64,000 nucleotides of DNA, from NCBI GenBank assembly GCA_965223035.1, contig OZ244980.1, positions 1,550,001-1,614,000 on the forward strand, in the 5' to 3' direction. This document shows, one piece after another, positions 41,685 to 51,201 of this stretch. The stretch's first letter is position 1; every line of letters starts with the position of its first letter. The notes beneath the pieces were generated by a model. That model did no database searches, had not been told where the DNA came from, and saw only the letters and a list, made by a program, of their open reading frames with translations. Source of the stretch: CAMDPA01 sp965223035. GTDB lineage: Bacteria > Pseudomonadota > Alphaproteobacteria > Rhizobiales > Hyphomicrobiaceae. A program made the position numbers and the translations under genes.

Positions 41685-41798
41685 ACATGTCCGCTTGCCG
41701 CGGATTCGCTGTGCCGGTCCGCTGCCCGATCCGGCCACCCTCCCAAGCGCGCCACTGAGTGGGCGGGGAGCTGGGTTCCAGCACACTGCGAACGGGCG
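41685..41798. repeat. Family 2 inverted repeat
   Basis: Reverse copy: ACATGTCCGCTTGCCGCGGA, GTGCCGGTCCGCTGCCCG, mirrored GTGGGCGGGGAGCTGGGTTC, ending CAGCACACTGCGAACGGGCG. It borders the amidohydrolase remnant. Confidence 0.75.
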
Positions 41799-41828
41799 TT
41801 GCGCTGGCCCAGCCAGAATGGCGCCTGC

Positions 41829-41990
41829 CTAACCTCCGATGAGGCGAAGATGGGGACACTCGAGCCCGGCAGGCTTGCCGATCTGGCGGGGCTCAGCGCC
41901 GACCCGCTGAGCCTGCCCGACACCGAGATCCACGCAATCAAGGCACAGCTGACGATGGTGGGTGGCACCATCGTGCATGACGGTGGGGAT
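41829..41990 (+). pseudogene. C-terminal remnant of a YtcJ-type amidohydrolase
   Basis: About 50 codons match the C-terminal end of amidohydrolases of the YtcJ type: GTLEPGRLADLAGLSADPL, then IHAIKAQLTMVGGTIVHD. The catalytic part is absent and no start signal precedes it. The sequence lies between family 2 elements (41685-41798 and a partial copy near 42128). It is what remains of a deleted gene. Confidence 0.75.
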
Positions 41991-42127
41991 TGGCACGCCA
42001 GATTGCTGGTTGGGCGGCCGATGTGGCCCGATCTGCAGGACCACAGCGCCGGAGCCACGGCCGCGTCCACCAGAGCGCGGGCCATCAGCCGAACCGGGCG
42101 CCAGCGCAACCACGGCGAAGCTTGCCT

Positions 42128-42260
42128 AGATCATCGTGCCATTGGGTGACCGTGCGGGCAGCGGGTTGGTTCCCGCCAACGCTGCAACGTCCAATCGACC
42201 GCACGCCAGCGCTCGGCTCTGGTTTGCCCAGGCCATACCTGCCGGCAGGGCGTGGCGTGC
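42128..42260. repeat. Partial mixed repeat downstream of gatB
   Basis: CTAGATCATCGTGCCATTGG joins a family 1 end (CTAGATCATCGTGCC) to a family 2 interior (GGGCAGCGGGTTGGTTCCCG). It appears to be a recombinant or nested remnant. Confidence 0.5.
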
Positions 42261-43742
42261 TTAGTCGAGACCGAGCCTGTGCTTCAAGGCGGCGTTGACC
42301 GCCTTGGGATTGGCCTTGCCGCCCGATCGCTTCATCACCTGGCCGACGAACCAGCCCAGCATCGCCGGCTTGGCCTTGACCTGCTCGACCTTGTCCGGAT
42401 TGGCGGCGATCACCGCATCGACCGCGGCCTCGATGGCGCCGGTGTCGGTGACCTGCTTCATGCCGCGTTGTTTGACGATCTCATCGGGGTCGCCGCCTTC
42501 GCTCCATACGATCTCGAACAGCTCCTTGGCGATCTTGCCGGAAATCGTATCCGAACTAATCAGGTCGAGGATGCCGCCCAACTGCTGCGCCGATATCGGC
42601 GAACAGGTGATCTCAAGTCCCTCCTTGTTGAGCCGACCGAACAGCTCGTTGATCACCCAATTGGCGGCGAGCTTGCCGTCACGCCCTTGGGCGACCGCCT
42701 CGTAATAATCAGCGCTCTCGCGCTCAGCCGCCAATATCTCCGCATCGTAGGCCGACAACCCATATTCCTTGATCAGGCGGTTGTGCTTTGCGTCGGGCAG
42801 CTCCGGTAGGTCGGCCTTCAATTGGTCCACAAACGCCTGGGTCAGCTCCAGCGGCAACAGATCGGGGTCGGGGAAGTAGCGGTAATCATGCGCTTCCTCC
42901 TTGGAGCGCATCGACCGGGTTTCATTCTTCGCCGGATCGAACAGCCGGGTTTCCTGGTCGATCGTGCCGCCGTCCTCGATGATGTCGATCTGGCGCCGCA
43001 CCTCGGCGTCGATGGCCTGGCCGACAAACCGGATCGAGTTCACATTCTTGATTTCGCAACGGGTGCCCAAGGGGTCGCCAGGCTTGCGGACGGAGACGTT
43101 GAGGTCGGCGCGCAGGTTGCCCTTCTCCATGTCGCCGTCGCAGGTGCCGAGATAGCGCAGGATGGTTCGCAGCTTTGCGACGTAGGCCTGCGCTTGCTTG
43201 GCGGAGCGCAAATCCGGCTTGGAGACGATCTCCATCAGCGCAACGCCGCACCGGTTGAGGTCGACGTAGGAGTAGTCCGGGCGCTGGTCATGGATCGATT
43301 TGCCGGCATCCTGCTCCAGGTGCAGCCGCTCAATGCCGACGGTCACCTGCTCACCCTCGACATCGATCTCCACCTCGCCCTCGCCGACGATCGGCTGTTT
43401 GTACTGGGAGATCTGGTAGCCCTGCGGCAGGTCGGGATAAAAGTAGTTCTTGCGGTCGAAGACGCTGTTGAGGTTGATCTTTGCCTTGAGGCCGAGGCCA
43501 GTCCGTACAGCTTGCGCCACGCACTCACGGTTGATCACCGGCAACATGCCGGGCATCGCCGCGTCGACCAGCGCGACGTGCTGGTTGGGTTCGGCGCCGA
43601 ACGCGGTGGACGCGCCGGAAAACAACTTGGCTTGGCTGGCGACCTGAGCATGGACCTCAAGACCGATCACAACTTCCCACGCTCCGGTCGCGCCTTGCGC
43701 CAGATGATCCGGCTTCGGCGCGGACTTGACCGGTTCCTGCAT
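42261..43742 (-). CDS. gatB: Asp-tRNA(Asn)/Glu-tRNA(Gln) amidotransferase subunit B
   Basis: The 493-residue protein is the kinase and tRNA-binding subunit of GatCAB, which converts mischarged Asp-tRNA(Asn) or Glu-tRNA(Gln). It has the start VIGLEVHAQVASQAKLFSG, the GatB cradle with YPDLPQGYQISQYKQPI, the signature DYSYVDLNRCGVALMEIVS and the C-terminal YqeY-like domain from about 350. The ATG at 43742 has AAGGAG seven bases ahead. gatA and gatC are not in the window; the amidase gene 2.8 kb away is of another type. Confidence 0.97.
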   Translation of the reverse strand: MQEPVKSAPKPDHLAQGATGAWEVVIGLEVHAQVASQAKLFSGASTAFGAEPNQHVALVDAAMPGMLPVINRECVAQAVRTGLGLKAKINLNSVFDRKNYFYPDLPQGYQISQYKQPIVGEGEVEIDVEGEQVTVGIERLHLEQDAGKSIHDQRPDYSYVDLNRCGVALMEIVSKPDLRSAKQAQAYVAKLRTILRYLGTCDGDMEKGNLRADLNVSVRKPGDPLGTRCEIKNVNSIRFVGQAIDAEVRRQIDIIEDGGTIDQETRLFDPAKNETRSMRSKEEAHDYRYFPDPDLLPLELTQAFVDQLKADLPELPDAKHNRLIKEYGLSAYDAEILAAERESADYYEAVAQGRDGKLAANWVINELFGRLNKEGLEITCSPISAQQLGGILDLISSDTISGKIAKELFEIVWSEGGDPDEIVKQRGMKQVTDTGAIEAAVDAVIAANPDKVEQVKAKPAMLGWFVGQVMKRSGGKANPKAVNAALKHRLGLD

Positions 43743-44026
43743 AGCGGTCTCCTTGCTTGCACGCTTCCGTTATCGCAGCAGCGGCCTGCCGGCAATCCCG
43801 CGCTGCCGGTCAACGCGGCCGGTTGGCACCCCCGGCACGGCGGTTGTGGTCTGCGCGCGGTTTAAGCTTCGCGCCGCGGCACCTGTCGGCTCGGCTTCAT
43901 CGCTCGCATCGGGGCAAGTGGTGTGCCGTGGCGATCGTGAAGGCCTGAGGGTTGGCGTCTAAATCGACCCGCGACCGTGCGCCGACGACCCTGCAGTCCG
44001 TCAAAAGTGTGGTGTCAGCATGTTAG

Positions 44027-44581
44027 CTAATGGCTGCAAGCGAAATCGAATGCGCTCCAGCCGCACAGCCACTTAAACCCGAGCATCGGCAGGAACAAGA
44101 CCCCCCCGGCCCACAGGAAGGCGGAGGAGATGTTCGCGATCTGGAACGGGATCTGGGCCATGCCGAACGTGCCCGCAACCACGGGTATGACGGCACGAAC
44201 GGGGCCGAAGAAGTGGCCCAAAAAGATACTGAGTGTGCCCCACTTGCGGAAGAATAGCCGACCGCGGGCGAGCATTTTGGGATGCTTATTGAACGGCCAA
44301 ATGCGGTCGATGTCGTTCTTGAAGTAGTAGCCGACCCAATAGGACGCCCAATATCCCAGTGAACCGCCGGCGCCCGCCGCGATCCACACCGGCAGAAAGT
44401 CCCAAAGGCTGATGCCGCTGGCGCCCAACAGACCAGCGATTCCGGCGAGAATGACGGTCGATGGCAAGATCAATGAGACGAATGCGAGGCTCTCTCCGAA
44501 CGCGAACAAGAAAGCGATCGGTGCCATCCACGATTGATTGGCGCGTACAAAGTCGATGACGTCAGCAGCGAATTGTTCCAT
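44027..44581 (-). CDS. DedA-family membrane protein
   Basis: The 184-residue polytopic protein belongs to the DedA/VTT family, implicated in polyprenyl-phosphate or phospholipid flipping. The family features are GESLAFVSLILPSTVILAG, then GGSLGYWASYWVG and the second re-entrant segment FFRKWGTLSIFLGHFFGPVR. Here F-G-P-V-R matches the conserved FxGPxR arginine. Four to five hydrophobic segments are visible. The ATG at 44581 is chosen because homologues begin at MEQF-like sequence; the open frame extends 30 codons upstream. Confidence 0.9.
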   Translation of the reverse strand: MEQFAADVIDFVRANQSWMAPIAFLFAFGESLAFVSLILPSTVILAGIAGLLGASGISLWDFLPVWIAAGAGGSLGYWASYWVGYYFKNDIDRIWPFNKHPKMLARGRLFFRKWGTLSIFLGHFFGPVRAVIPVVAGTFGMAQIPFQIANISSAFLWAGGVLFLPMLGFKWLCGWSAFDFACSH

Positions 44582-44706
44582 GGCCCAGCGGGGTTCCTTG
44601 CGGATCAGGGGTGTGCCAACGATGCAAGTGCTGGCATGCCATGACCACAGATGCAATGCCGCGACGCACACCAGGGCGCCCTATTGCAGCTTCACGTCGT
44701 GGCAGA

Positions 44707-45198
44707 TCACACCTTGCACTTTCGGCGCCGCAATTCGCGACTGAGGTCCTTGTTGACCTCGCTGGACAGCATGACGCCACGCGAGACCTGAGCGGGCGTC
44801 AATTCCCGTCCCTGCGGGCCTCGCAGAATGCTGGGGCCGGCTTCAGCTTCGCGCCTTCCAATCGCCAGCTCGGCACACGTCAGCCGCTGTTTGAAGGTCT
44901 TGAACGCAAACAGTCGGACGCCTGAGGCATATGCGCGCGCGCTGGCCCGTTGCTTGATCCAGGATTTCGATGGGTCACCAGCCAAGCGCGACAGCGCCTC
45001 GCTGCGTTCTGCAACGCAACGCGGGCTATCATCAACGCAATTCATGCCGGTGGGGGCCAAATCGGCCGAATTCAAAGTGCTACAGCCGGTGGCCGCCAGC
45101 ACAGCCAGGGCGACCAAGGTTGGTGAGAGCGGTTGCGCCGAACGCCTCATTCCAGCGCTCTGCCCCGTTTTCGCCGCTTGTTGCCGTCGCGTGCCCAT
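44707..45198 (-). CDS. Hypothetical lipoprotein
   Basis: I do not recognise the family. The 163-residue protein has a basic N-terminus, a hydrophobic stretch and a lipobox, AVLAATGC, so it should be lipid-anchored after cleavage at the cysteine (residue 39). The mature part has two further cysteine pairs (NCVDDSPRCVAERSEALSRL and a late RRRKCKV) and is mostly helical. The ATG at 45198 has AAGGTGG six bases ahead; an ATG at 45150 would give a more usual signal length. It is 125 bases upstream of dedA in the same direction. Confidence 0.7.
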   Translation of the reverse strand: MGTRRQQAAKTGQSAGMRRSAQPLSPTLVALAVLAATGCSTLNSADLAPTGMNCVDDSPRCVAERSEALSRLAGDPSKSWIKQRASARAYASGVRLFAFKTFKQRLTCAELAIGRREAEAGPSILRGPQGRELTPAQVSRGVMLSSEVNKDLSRELRRRKCKV

Positions 45199-45409
45199 GC
45201 CGCCACCTTCCGCACCGCCCTATCGCGTTTCATCGATCACCAACGCTCGCCATCCCGCTCATGATGTGGCGTGCTTGAGTCGGCGCTCGCGAGCCCATAG
45301 TAATGTGTGATGGCGGCCGTGTGGCACGGGCGTGATCGGTTCGGATCACCCTCCATTTCAAACAGGATGAGCCACGACCGTGAGGTCGAAAGCTAGGGAG
45401 ACGAGCGGT

Positions 45410-46384
45410 ATGGTGAACGCGATTCGAATTCATGAGCACGGTGGTCCAGAAAAGATGGTGTGGGAGACCGTCGATGTCGGAGCGCCAGCGGCAGGCCAAA
45501 TTCGCGTGAAACACCATGCGATCGGCTTTAACTACATCGATACCTACTTCCGATCCGGGCTCTACAAGGTGCCGGAATTGCCGTGCGTGATGGGGACGGA
45601 AGGGGCCGGCGAGGTGGTTGCGGTCGGCGCCGGGGTGGAGGACTTCAAGGTCGGCGACCGGGTCGCCTACGCCAACCCGATGGGGGCTTATATCGAGGAG
45701 CGGCTGATGCCGGCCAACCGGGCGGTCAAGGTGCCCGACGCCATCGATTTGAAGACGGCAGCGGCGATGATGCTGCAGGGGATGACCGTGCGGTATCTGT
45801 TGCGTCAGACCTTCAAGGTTGGTCCCGAAACCGTGATGCTGCTGCACGCCGCCGCTGGTGGTGTCGGCCTGATCGCCTGTCAGTGGGCCAAGGAGCTCGG
45901 CGCCACCATCATCGGCACGGTTGGATCGGCGGAGAAGGGCGAGTTGGCGAAGGCGCATGGCTGTACCCACGTGATCAACTACAATACGGAGGATTTTGTC
46001 AGTCGGGTGAAAGACATCACCAACGGGGCGCTTTGCGATGTCGTCTACGATTCGGTCGGCAAGGACACGTTCCCAGCCTCCCTCGATTGTCTCAAGCCGC
46101 GCGCGTTGTGGGTCAGTTTCGGCAACTCTTCCGGTCCCGTCCCGCCCTTCGATATCACCATCCTCAATCAAAAGGGCTCCTTGTTCGCGACCCGCCCGTC
46201 CTTGTTTGCCTACACCGCCACGCGGTGGGATCTCGTTGAAAGCGCCAATGATTTGTTCGACGTGGTCGGTCGGGGCGTGGTCAAGATCAATGTCAACCAG
46301 TCCTATCCGCTGAAGGAGGCGGCGCAATGCCATCGCGATGTCGAGGCCCGCAAGACCACTGGCTCCACGGTGTTGCTGCCGTAG
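45410..46384 (+). CDS. Quinone oxidoreductase (zeta-crystallin type, NADPH)
   Basis: The 324-residue protein is a zinc-free MDR-family quinone reductase like QorA. It shows HHAIGFNYIDTYFRSGLY and GTEGAGEVVAVGAGVEDFKV, the cofactor-binding LLHAAAGGVGLIACQWAKEL, and the late LDCLKPRALWVSFGNSSGPV. The zinc-binding cysteines of alcohol dehydrogenases are absent. It reduces quinones by one electron with NADPH or a related enone. The ATG at 45410 fits homologues; the frame is open ten codons earlier. The amidase gene follows 132 bases on. Confidence 0.93.
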   Translation: MVNAIRIHEHGGPEKMVWETVDVGAPAAGQIRVKHHAIGFNYIDTYFRSGLYKVPELPCVMGTEGAGEVVAVGAGVEDFKVGDRVAYANPMGAYIEERLMPANRAVKVPDAIDLKTAAAMMLQGMTVRYLLRQTFKVGPETVMLLHAAAGGVGLIACQWAKELGATIIGTVGSAEKGELAKAHGCTHVINYNTEDFVSRVKDITNGALCDVVYDSVGKDTFPASLDCLKPRALWVSFGNSSGPVPPFDITILNQKGSLFATRPSLFAYTATRWDLVESANDLFDVVGRGVVKINVNQSYPLKEAAQCHRDVEARKTTGSTVLLP

Positions 46385-46516
46385 TTCGCCCAAATGGCGG
46401 GATCGTCCGGTGCCTGGCTGGACTGCATGGCAGCGCTGATGAGGGGGCAATTGGCTGGACGACACCGACCGGGCGAGCGGATTGCGGCGCGGCGAGCTGT
46501 GCGTTGAGCATAGCTG

Positions 46517-47824
46517 ATGGTTGATCTTCGCGCCGCCGGACCCGGCGGTCTCAACCTTCTCAGCGCGGCCAAGGCGTCGCAGTCGATAGCGGACGGGGCG
46601 GCAACCTCGGTCGCGTTGGTGACGGACTGCCTGCAGCGCATCGCAGCGCGTGATCGAGCCATCGGCGCCTGGGCGTACGTCGACCGCGACGCAGCGCTGG
46701 AGCAAGCGCGTCAGCGCGATAGGGCGCCCCGGCGCGGCCCGCTGCACGGCGTGCCGGTCGGCATCAAGGACATCTTCGACACGCACGACATGCCGACCGC
46801 TTATGGCTCGCAGATCTACGCCGGCCATCGCCCTGAGACCGATACGGCTGTGGTGGCGTTGCTGCGGCGCGCGGGTGCCGTTATCCTCGGCAAAACCGTG
46901 ACGACGGAGTTTGCCAGCCCGGTGCCGGCCGGTACCCGCAACCCACACGATCTCTCCCGCAGCCCCGGTGTCTCATCGAGTGGCTCCGCCGCTGCCGTTG
47001 CCGATTTCATGGTGCCGCTGGCCGTGGGCTCGCAAACCGGCGGCTCGACGATCCTGCCGGCCGGGTTTTGCGGGGTCGTCGGCTACAAGGCCAGCCTGAC
47101 CGGGATCGATCGGGGCGGTCTGCGCCATTTGAAACCGACACTCGACACTATTGGACTGTTCGCGCGCACGGTTGATGACATCGCGCTTTTGCGCGCGGCC
47201 CTGGTCGGCTCGGTTGAGCGTGAGGCGGAGCTGGCCGGAGGCTCTGATCCACCGCGGATCGGCGTGTGCAGGACCTTTAATTGGGGCCAGGCGGAGCCCG
47301 CCACCCAGCTGGCGTTGGAGACCGCCACCCGTCAACTGGCCGCGCATGGTGCGCGGATTGCCGACGTGGTGTTGCCGTCGGAGTTCGACGGCATCGAGAG
47401 TTCGTTCCGGACCATTTCGGCGGTGGAAGGTGCCCGCTCGCTGGCGTTGGAGGTCCGCGCACACCAAGCGAAGCTGAACGCCTGGGCGCGCGAGGCGGTG
47501 GGGGCGGCTAGGGCAACGGATCAGGCGACATATGAAAAGGCTCAGCTGCATGCCGTCACCTGCCAGCGGGCGCTGACTGAGATCTTGCTGGCCCACGACG
47601 TGCTGATCACACCCAGCACCTGCGGTGAGGCGGTGGCGAACCTCACTGCCGTGCCAAATTCGGCATTTAACCGCACCTGGACATTGATGCACGTTCCTAC
47701 GCTCAGTCTTCCAGCTTTCGCAGGGCCGAACCAATTGCCGGTCGGCATCCAGGTGGTCGGCCCCGTCGGCAGCGATGATCGCACGATCGCGTGGGCGCGG
47801 TGGATCGCCGACAGGATCGGCTGA
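46517..47824 (+). CDS. Amidase-signature-family amidase
   Basis: The 435-residue enzyme has the amidase-signature triad: K84 in VGIKDIFDTH, the cis-serine in SPGVSSSGSAAAVA (153-155) and the nucleophile S177 in GSQTGGSTILPAG. The substrate is unknown; such enzymes hydrolyse aliphatic or aromatic amides. It is too divergent from GatA (for example in the C-terminal half) to be the partner of the gatB nearby. The ATG at 46517 is the first in frame with the domain. Confidence 0.9.
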   Translation: MVDLRAAGPGGLNLLSAAKASQSIADGAATSVALVTDCLQRIAARDRAIGAWAYVDRDAALEQARQRDRAPRRGPLHGVPVGIKDIFDTHDMPTAYGSQIYAGHRPETDTAVVALLRRAGAVILGKTVTTEFASPVPAGTRNPHDLSRSPGVSSSGSAAAVADFMVPLAVGSQTGGSTILPAGFCGVVGYKASLTGIDRGGLRHLKPTLDTIGLFARTVDDIALLRAALVGSVEREAELAGGSDPPRIGVCRTFNWGQAEPATQLALETATRQLAAHGARIADVVLPSEFDGIESSFRTISAVEGARSLALEVRAHQAKLNAWAREAVGAARATDQATYEKAQLHAVTCQRALTEILLAHDVLITPSTCGEAVANLTAVPNSAFNRTWTLMHVPTLSLPAFAGPNQLPVGIQVVGPVGSDDRTIAWARWIADRIG

Positions 47825-47837
47825 AACTCGCTCGGCT

Positions 47838-47990
47838 CATGTCCGCTTCACATCATTTCCGCAAAGGGCGGAATCGCTGTGCCAACCCGCTCCCCCGCTC
47901 CGCTCCCCGCCCGGCCACCTCCTGGCCTGATGTTGTGAGCGGCCGGGCGAGGGCGCGGGCTGGTTCCGGCCAACTCTGCAACACGACAGC
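47838..47990. repeat. Family 2 inverted repeat (long copy)
   Basis: Reverse copy with a doubled arm: TCATTTCCGCAAAGGGCGGA, GTGCCAACCCGCTCCCCCGC, TCCGCTCCCCGCCCGGCCAC, then GCGGCCGGGCGAGGGCGCGG and GGTTCCGGCCAACTCTGC. Confidence 0.8.
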
Positions 47991-49121
47991 TCAGGTCCGG
48001 ATCAACGGTTTGGCGATAAAGCGCTGCTTCCAGCGCGGAAGCACGTCCGGATTGACGATGTTTTCAGGGAGTTCGCCGCGTAATGCCGCTGTCACATTCT
48101 GTGCCGCCCAACGCGCGCCAGGCTTGATGCCGCTGTGCCGGTTACCCGATACCATATGGGCTGAGAGCAGCACCTTGTGGCCCAACTTCAGTAGCGGCGA
48201 GCCGGGATCGAGCGGCTCGTTCTCAAACACATCGAGCGCGGCCCCGGCCAGTCTTTCCATTGTCAGCGCCGTGACGAGCGCCGCCTCGTCAACAATGGCA
48301 CCGCGCGCGGCGTTTAGCAGAATTGCGCTCGGCTTCATCAGCGCTAGCGTTTCGGCGTTGATCAACTTGCGGCTGGTCTCGTTCAAAGTGCAGTGAATAC
48401 TGACGACGTCGGCTTCGCGCAGGAGTTTGCTCAAATCCGAGCGAATTACGCCGGACAAAGTAAAGCGGGCGATCTCGCAAAATGGATCGTAGGCCAAAAT
48501 GCGCACACGCCAAGGTTTTAACAGCTCGGTCAAGCGCCGCCCGATGCGGCCTAGCCCGATGATGCCAACCGTGATGCCTTCATAGCCATCCTGCAGCCGT
48601 TGGCCGAGATAGGTGCCTTCCAATTCGTGTGCGCGCCATTGACCGGACTTCATCGCCTCATCGCGCTCACGCACCCGCTTGAGCATGGCGAGCATCATCG
48701 CCATCGAGCCTTCGGCGACGCCGCCCCAGTTGGCCTCGGTTGGACTATGGGTGACGATCACGCCCAATTCGGTGGCCGCATCCACGTCCACATCGTCATG
48801 TCCGATCGTGTATTTCGCGACGATGCGCAGATCTTTCGCAGCCTCCAAGACGCGGCGCGTGATCGGCGTGGAGCGGATCGACGTGCCCATCAGGGCGTCG
48901 GCGCCCACCGCCATGGCCACCAGCTCCGACTCCGCGTTGCCCTGCGGGTCATGCCAGCTGGCGGCGCCTTGCACGATGTCACATCCGTCCGCCTGCAGAT
49001 CTTGCTCCAGATCGGTGAACACGCCCGGGATTTCAGGCGCGAACACCAAAACCTTGGCCGATTTCGCGTGCGCGTCTGACCTGGTACCGGGAGATTTTGT
49101 CGGCTTCGCCGGTTGGGCCAT
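47991..49121 (-). CDS. D-isomer-specific 2-hydroxyacid dehydrogenase
   Basis: The 376-residue protein belongs to the D-2-hydroxyacid dehydrogenase/CtBP family. The NAD-binding fingerprint is VGIIGLGRIGRRLTELLKPW; the catalytic Arg lies in NAARGAIVDEAAL, Glu in DVFENEPLDP and His in LLSAHMVSGN. It is longer than typical members owing to an N-terminal extension of about 20 residues. The substrate is unknown. The ATG at 49121 is the first start in frame. A family 2 copy lies just after its stop. Confidence 0.9.
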   Translation of the reverse strand: MAQPAKPTKSPGTRSDAHAKSAKVLVFAPEIPGVFTDLEQDLQADGCDIVQGAASWHDPQGNAESELVAMAVGADALMGTSIRSTPITRRVLEAAKDLRIVAKYTIGHDDVDVDAATELGVIVTHSPTEANWGGVAEGSMAMMLAMLKRVRERDEAMKSGQWRAHELEGTYLGQRLQDGYEGITVGIIGLGRIGRRLTELLKPWRVRILAYDPFCEIARFTLSGVIRSDLSKLLREADVVSIHCTLNETSRKLINAETLALMKPSAILLNAARGAIVDEAALVTALTMERLAGAALDVFENEPLDPGSPLLKLGHKVLLSAHMVSGNRHSGIKPGARWAAQNVTAALRGELPENIVNPDVLPRWKQRFIAKPLIRT

Positions 49122-49263
49122 TGGCGGCTCCCTGGTTTGGTGTTGGCGCTGTTGCCACCGCCCGCGCTCCTGTTGAAGCCTGGACCGATAAAGTGTTGCG
49201 AACGACCGGGCGCTGCCGGGCAGGTCTGACCGGCAGCGCCCGTGACGCGCTTCGCCGTCAACC

Positions 49264-49330
49264 TTAGATCATTTCCGGCTGGGGCGGAATCGCCATGCCG
49301 GTCCGCTGGCCGTGCGGCGCAGCCGCCAAC
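49264..49330. repeat. Partial family 2 repeat
   Basis: The left end TTAGATCATTTCCGGCTGGG and GCCATGCCGGTCCGCTGGCC are recognisable. The mirrored arm is missing. Confidence 0.55.
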
Positions 49331-49378
49331 GCGGTGGCGCAAAGCGGCAGAACTCGCCGGCGGCATGGCCGTTCAAGT

Positions 49379-49711
49379 TCAGTCGAACAGCTTGAGTTGG
49401 TCGGGGTGAACGGTGCGTGATACCCGTCTGTGACGGCCAAAGTCGATGCGGTCGACAAGGCCTGGGTGGCGCTTTTGAAAGATCTCGATGGCTTTGGCAC
49501 GGGCCTCAGGAAAGCGTTGTTCTTCCCAGATCTCGTACAGGCGACGCGGATCGCAGCCGTAACGCTCAATCAGATCCTTGCGTCGGATCCGCAACCAGCG
49601 CGCGATCCAAATGTCAATGGCGTCCAATTCAGTCAGAGGGCGGCCAGCCTGGTGGCTCGCCTTCGCACCTTCAGTCCGCTGTGGTATCGGTAAACGCACC
49701 AGTACCCGCAC
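49379..49711 (-). CDS. Conserved hypothetical protein, 110 aa
   Basis: I do not recognise a named domain. The sequence GRPLTELDAIDIWIARWLRI is followed by RRKDLIERYGCDPRRLYEIW, a helix-turn-helix-like arrangement, and a basic C-terminus ending HPDQLKLFD. Its even residue use and lack of the arginine-rich shadow pattern argue that it is real. The GTG at 49711 is the outermost start. It is divergent from hisA. A role in DNA binding is a guess from the helix pattern. Confidence 0.55.
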   Translation of the reverse strand: MRVLVRLPIPQRTEGAKASHQAGRPLTELDAIDIWIARWLRIRRKDLIERYGCDPRRLYEIWEEQRFPEARAKAIEIFQKRHPGLVDRIDFGRHRRVSRTVHPDQLKLFD

Positions 49712-49855
49712 ATTTTTTATCGAACGGTTGACCTTACGCTTGACGCTTGGTTCAAATCATCGCGATGAATTGACCAGAAAATCAGCGAATCCATGGCGAT
49801 GGTTCGCTCTGCAACTTAAGTAAGCGAAGGTGCCTGCAGTGAATTGGAGCGAGAC

Positions 49856-50608
49856 GTGATCCTTTTTCCGGCCATCGACCTCAAGGACGGGACCTGTGTT
49901 CGGCTCAAGCAAGGTGAGATGAGCCAATCAACCGTCTTCAATACCGATCCGGCCGGACAGGCGCGAACGTTCGAGGCGCAAGGGTTCCTATGGCTCCATG
50001 TGGTTGACCTGAACGGCGCCTTCGCCGGTAAGCCAGTCAACGCAGCGGCCATCGAGTCGATCCTCGGGGCGGTGTCGATTCCCGTTCAGCTCGGCGGTGG
50101 AATTCGCGATCTATCGACGGTCGAGACGTGGTTGTCGAAAGGTGTTAATCGCGTGATCCTGGGCACCGTTGCGGTTCGTGATCCAGACCTGGTGCGCGAG
50201 GCTTGCACCCAGTTTCCGAAGCGAATCGCGGTCGGCATCGACGCCCGAGACGGCAAAGTCGCGGTCGAAGGCTGGTCGCAAACCAGCGAAATGGATGTGA
50301 TCGAACTTGCGCGTCAGTTCGAGGATGCCGGCGTGGCGGCCATCATCTACACCGATATCACGCGCGACGGCGTTCTCGCTGGACTGAACCTTCCGGCGAC
50401 GGCGGAGTTGGCGCGAGCCATCAGCATTCCCGTCATCGCCTCCGGTGGGTTGGCCTCCTTGGCCGATGTGGAGGCCTTGTTATCACCCGAATACGCCATG
50501 CTCGAAGGGGCCATCTCAGGTCGTGCGCTGTATGACGGTCGGCTCAATGCTTGTGAGGCACTGGCCGTGATAGCCAGCCGCAATTTCCAGGTGGCAAGAT
50601 CGATTTGA
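49856..50608 (+). CDS. hisA: Phosphoribosylformimino-5-aminoimidazole carboxamide ribotide isomerase
   Basis: The 250-residue TIM-barrel isomerase catalyses the fourth step of histidine synthesis. D7 in FPAIDLKDG and the second catalytic Asp in VGIDARDGKVA are present, with the phosphate-binding repeats QLGGGIRDLSTV and VIASGGLASLADV. The GTG at 49856 with GGAG six bases upstream gives the usual VILFPAIDL start. In most alphaproteobacteria hisA lies in a hisBHAFIE cluster; here it stands alone. Confidence 0.95.
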   Translation: MILFPAIDLKDGTCVRLKQGEMSQSTVFNTDPAGQARTFEAQGFLWLHVVDLNGAFAGKPVNAAAIESILGAVSIPVQLGGGIRDLSTVETWLSKGVNRVILGTVAVRDPDLVREACTQFPKRIAVGIDARDGKVAVEGWSQTSEMDVIELARQFEDAGVAAIIYTDITRDGVLAGLNLPATAELARAISIPVIASGGLASLADVEALLSPEYAMLEGAISGRALYDGRLNACEALAVIASRNFQVARSI

Positions 50609-51201
50609 AGCCCTGGGCTTAGGCCAATAAAAGATGTATCGATAATTTTATTCTACTAGAGGTCGTAGTTGATTAATATGTTGCTTGTGCAATTCACTGT
50701 CTCATGTTTTGCTCCGCAATCATATTAAAAAGTCGGATTGTCGCAGGGTCGCGGCAGTTATGTGCTCAACCGGCCGAGACTGATTCCTGGGATGACCGTG
50801 AGAACACATGTCAACCTGCTATAATCTGAAAGCAAACGTGAGGATTTTATGCGTCCAATATCCTATTGGCGCCAAACTGTTCAGCTCTAATTCATCACGT
50901 GGGGGCGATTGATCGTGCTGATCCGTCCGCGTTGGCGTGGCGTAGTAAAGGAGTCGCACCCTTTCCAAGCCAGTTCAGATGGACGAAAGTAGCTTCGATT
51001 TCCCCACAGCGCGAGAAAGGGCTGTCTTCCGTTGTCATGTTTGGACGGCGCCAAGGCTGAGCTGTGCGTGACGGCATAAGCAGTCGAGAGCGTTTGTTTG
51101 TGTAACGGCGGTTGTCCAGGCCATCTTGCGCGTTGCGGTTCTGGCCATCCCACCGTGGTGGTCGAATACACGGAAATCCCGAAAACTAACGGATTAGGAA
51201 G
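50609..51201. other. AT-rich intergenic region ahead of ribA
   Basis: No gene is convincing in these 593 bases. The first 250 bases are clearly AT-richer than the genome average (for example AATAAAAGATGTATCGATAA). No FMN-riboswitch consensus is seen ahead of ribA. A minus-strand frame at 50887-51237 has no recognisable domain. Confidence 0.5.

Noticed and set aside
45230..46948. Minus-strand 572-codon frame
   Set aside because: It runs through the quinone reductase and amidase genes on the opposite strand; the plus-strand proteins have clear motifs, this one none.
46517..47824. Amidase as GatA, partner of gatB
   Set aside because: The amidase-signature core is shared, but length and the C-terminal half do not fit GatA, and gatC is absent.
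50609..51201. FMN riboswitch ahead of ribA
   Set aside because: I looked for the conserved RFN segments and found none; the AT-rich leader shows no matching fold.
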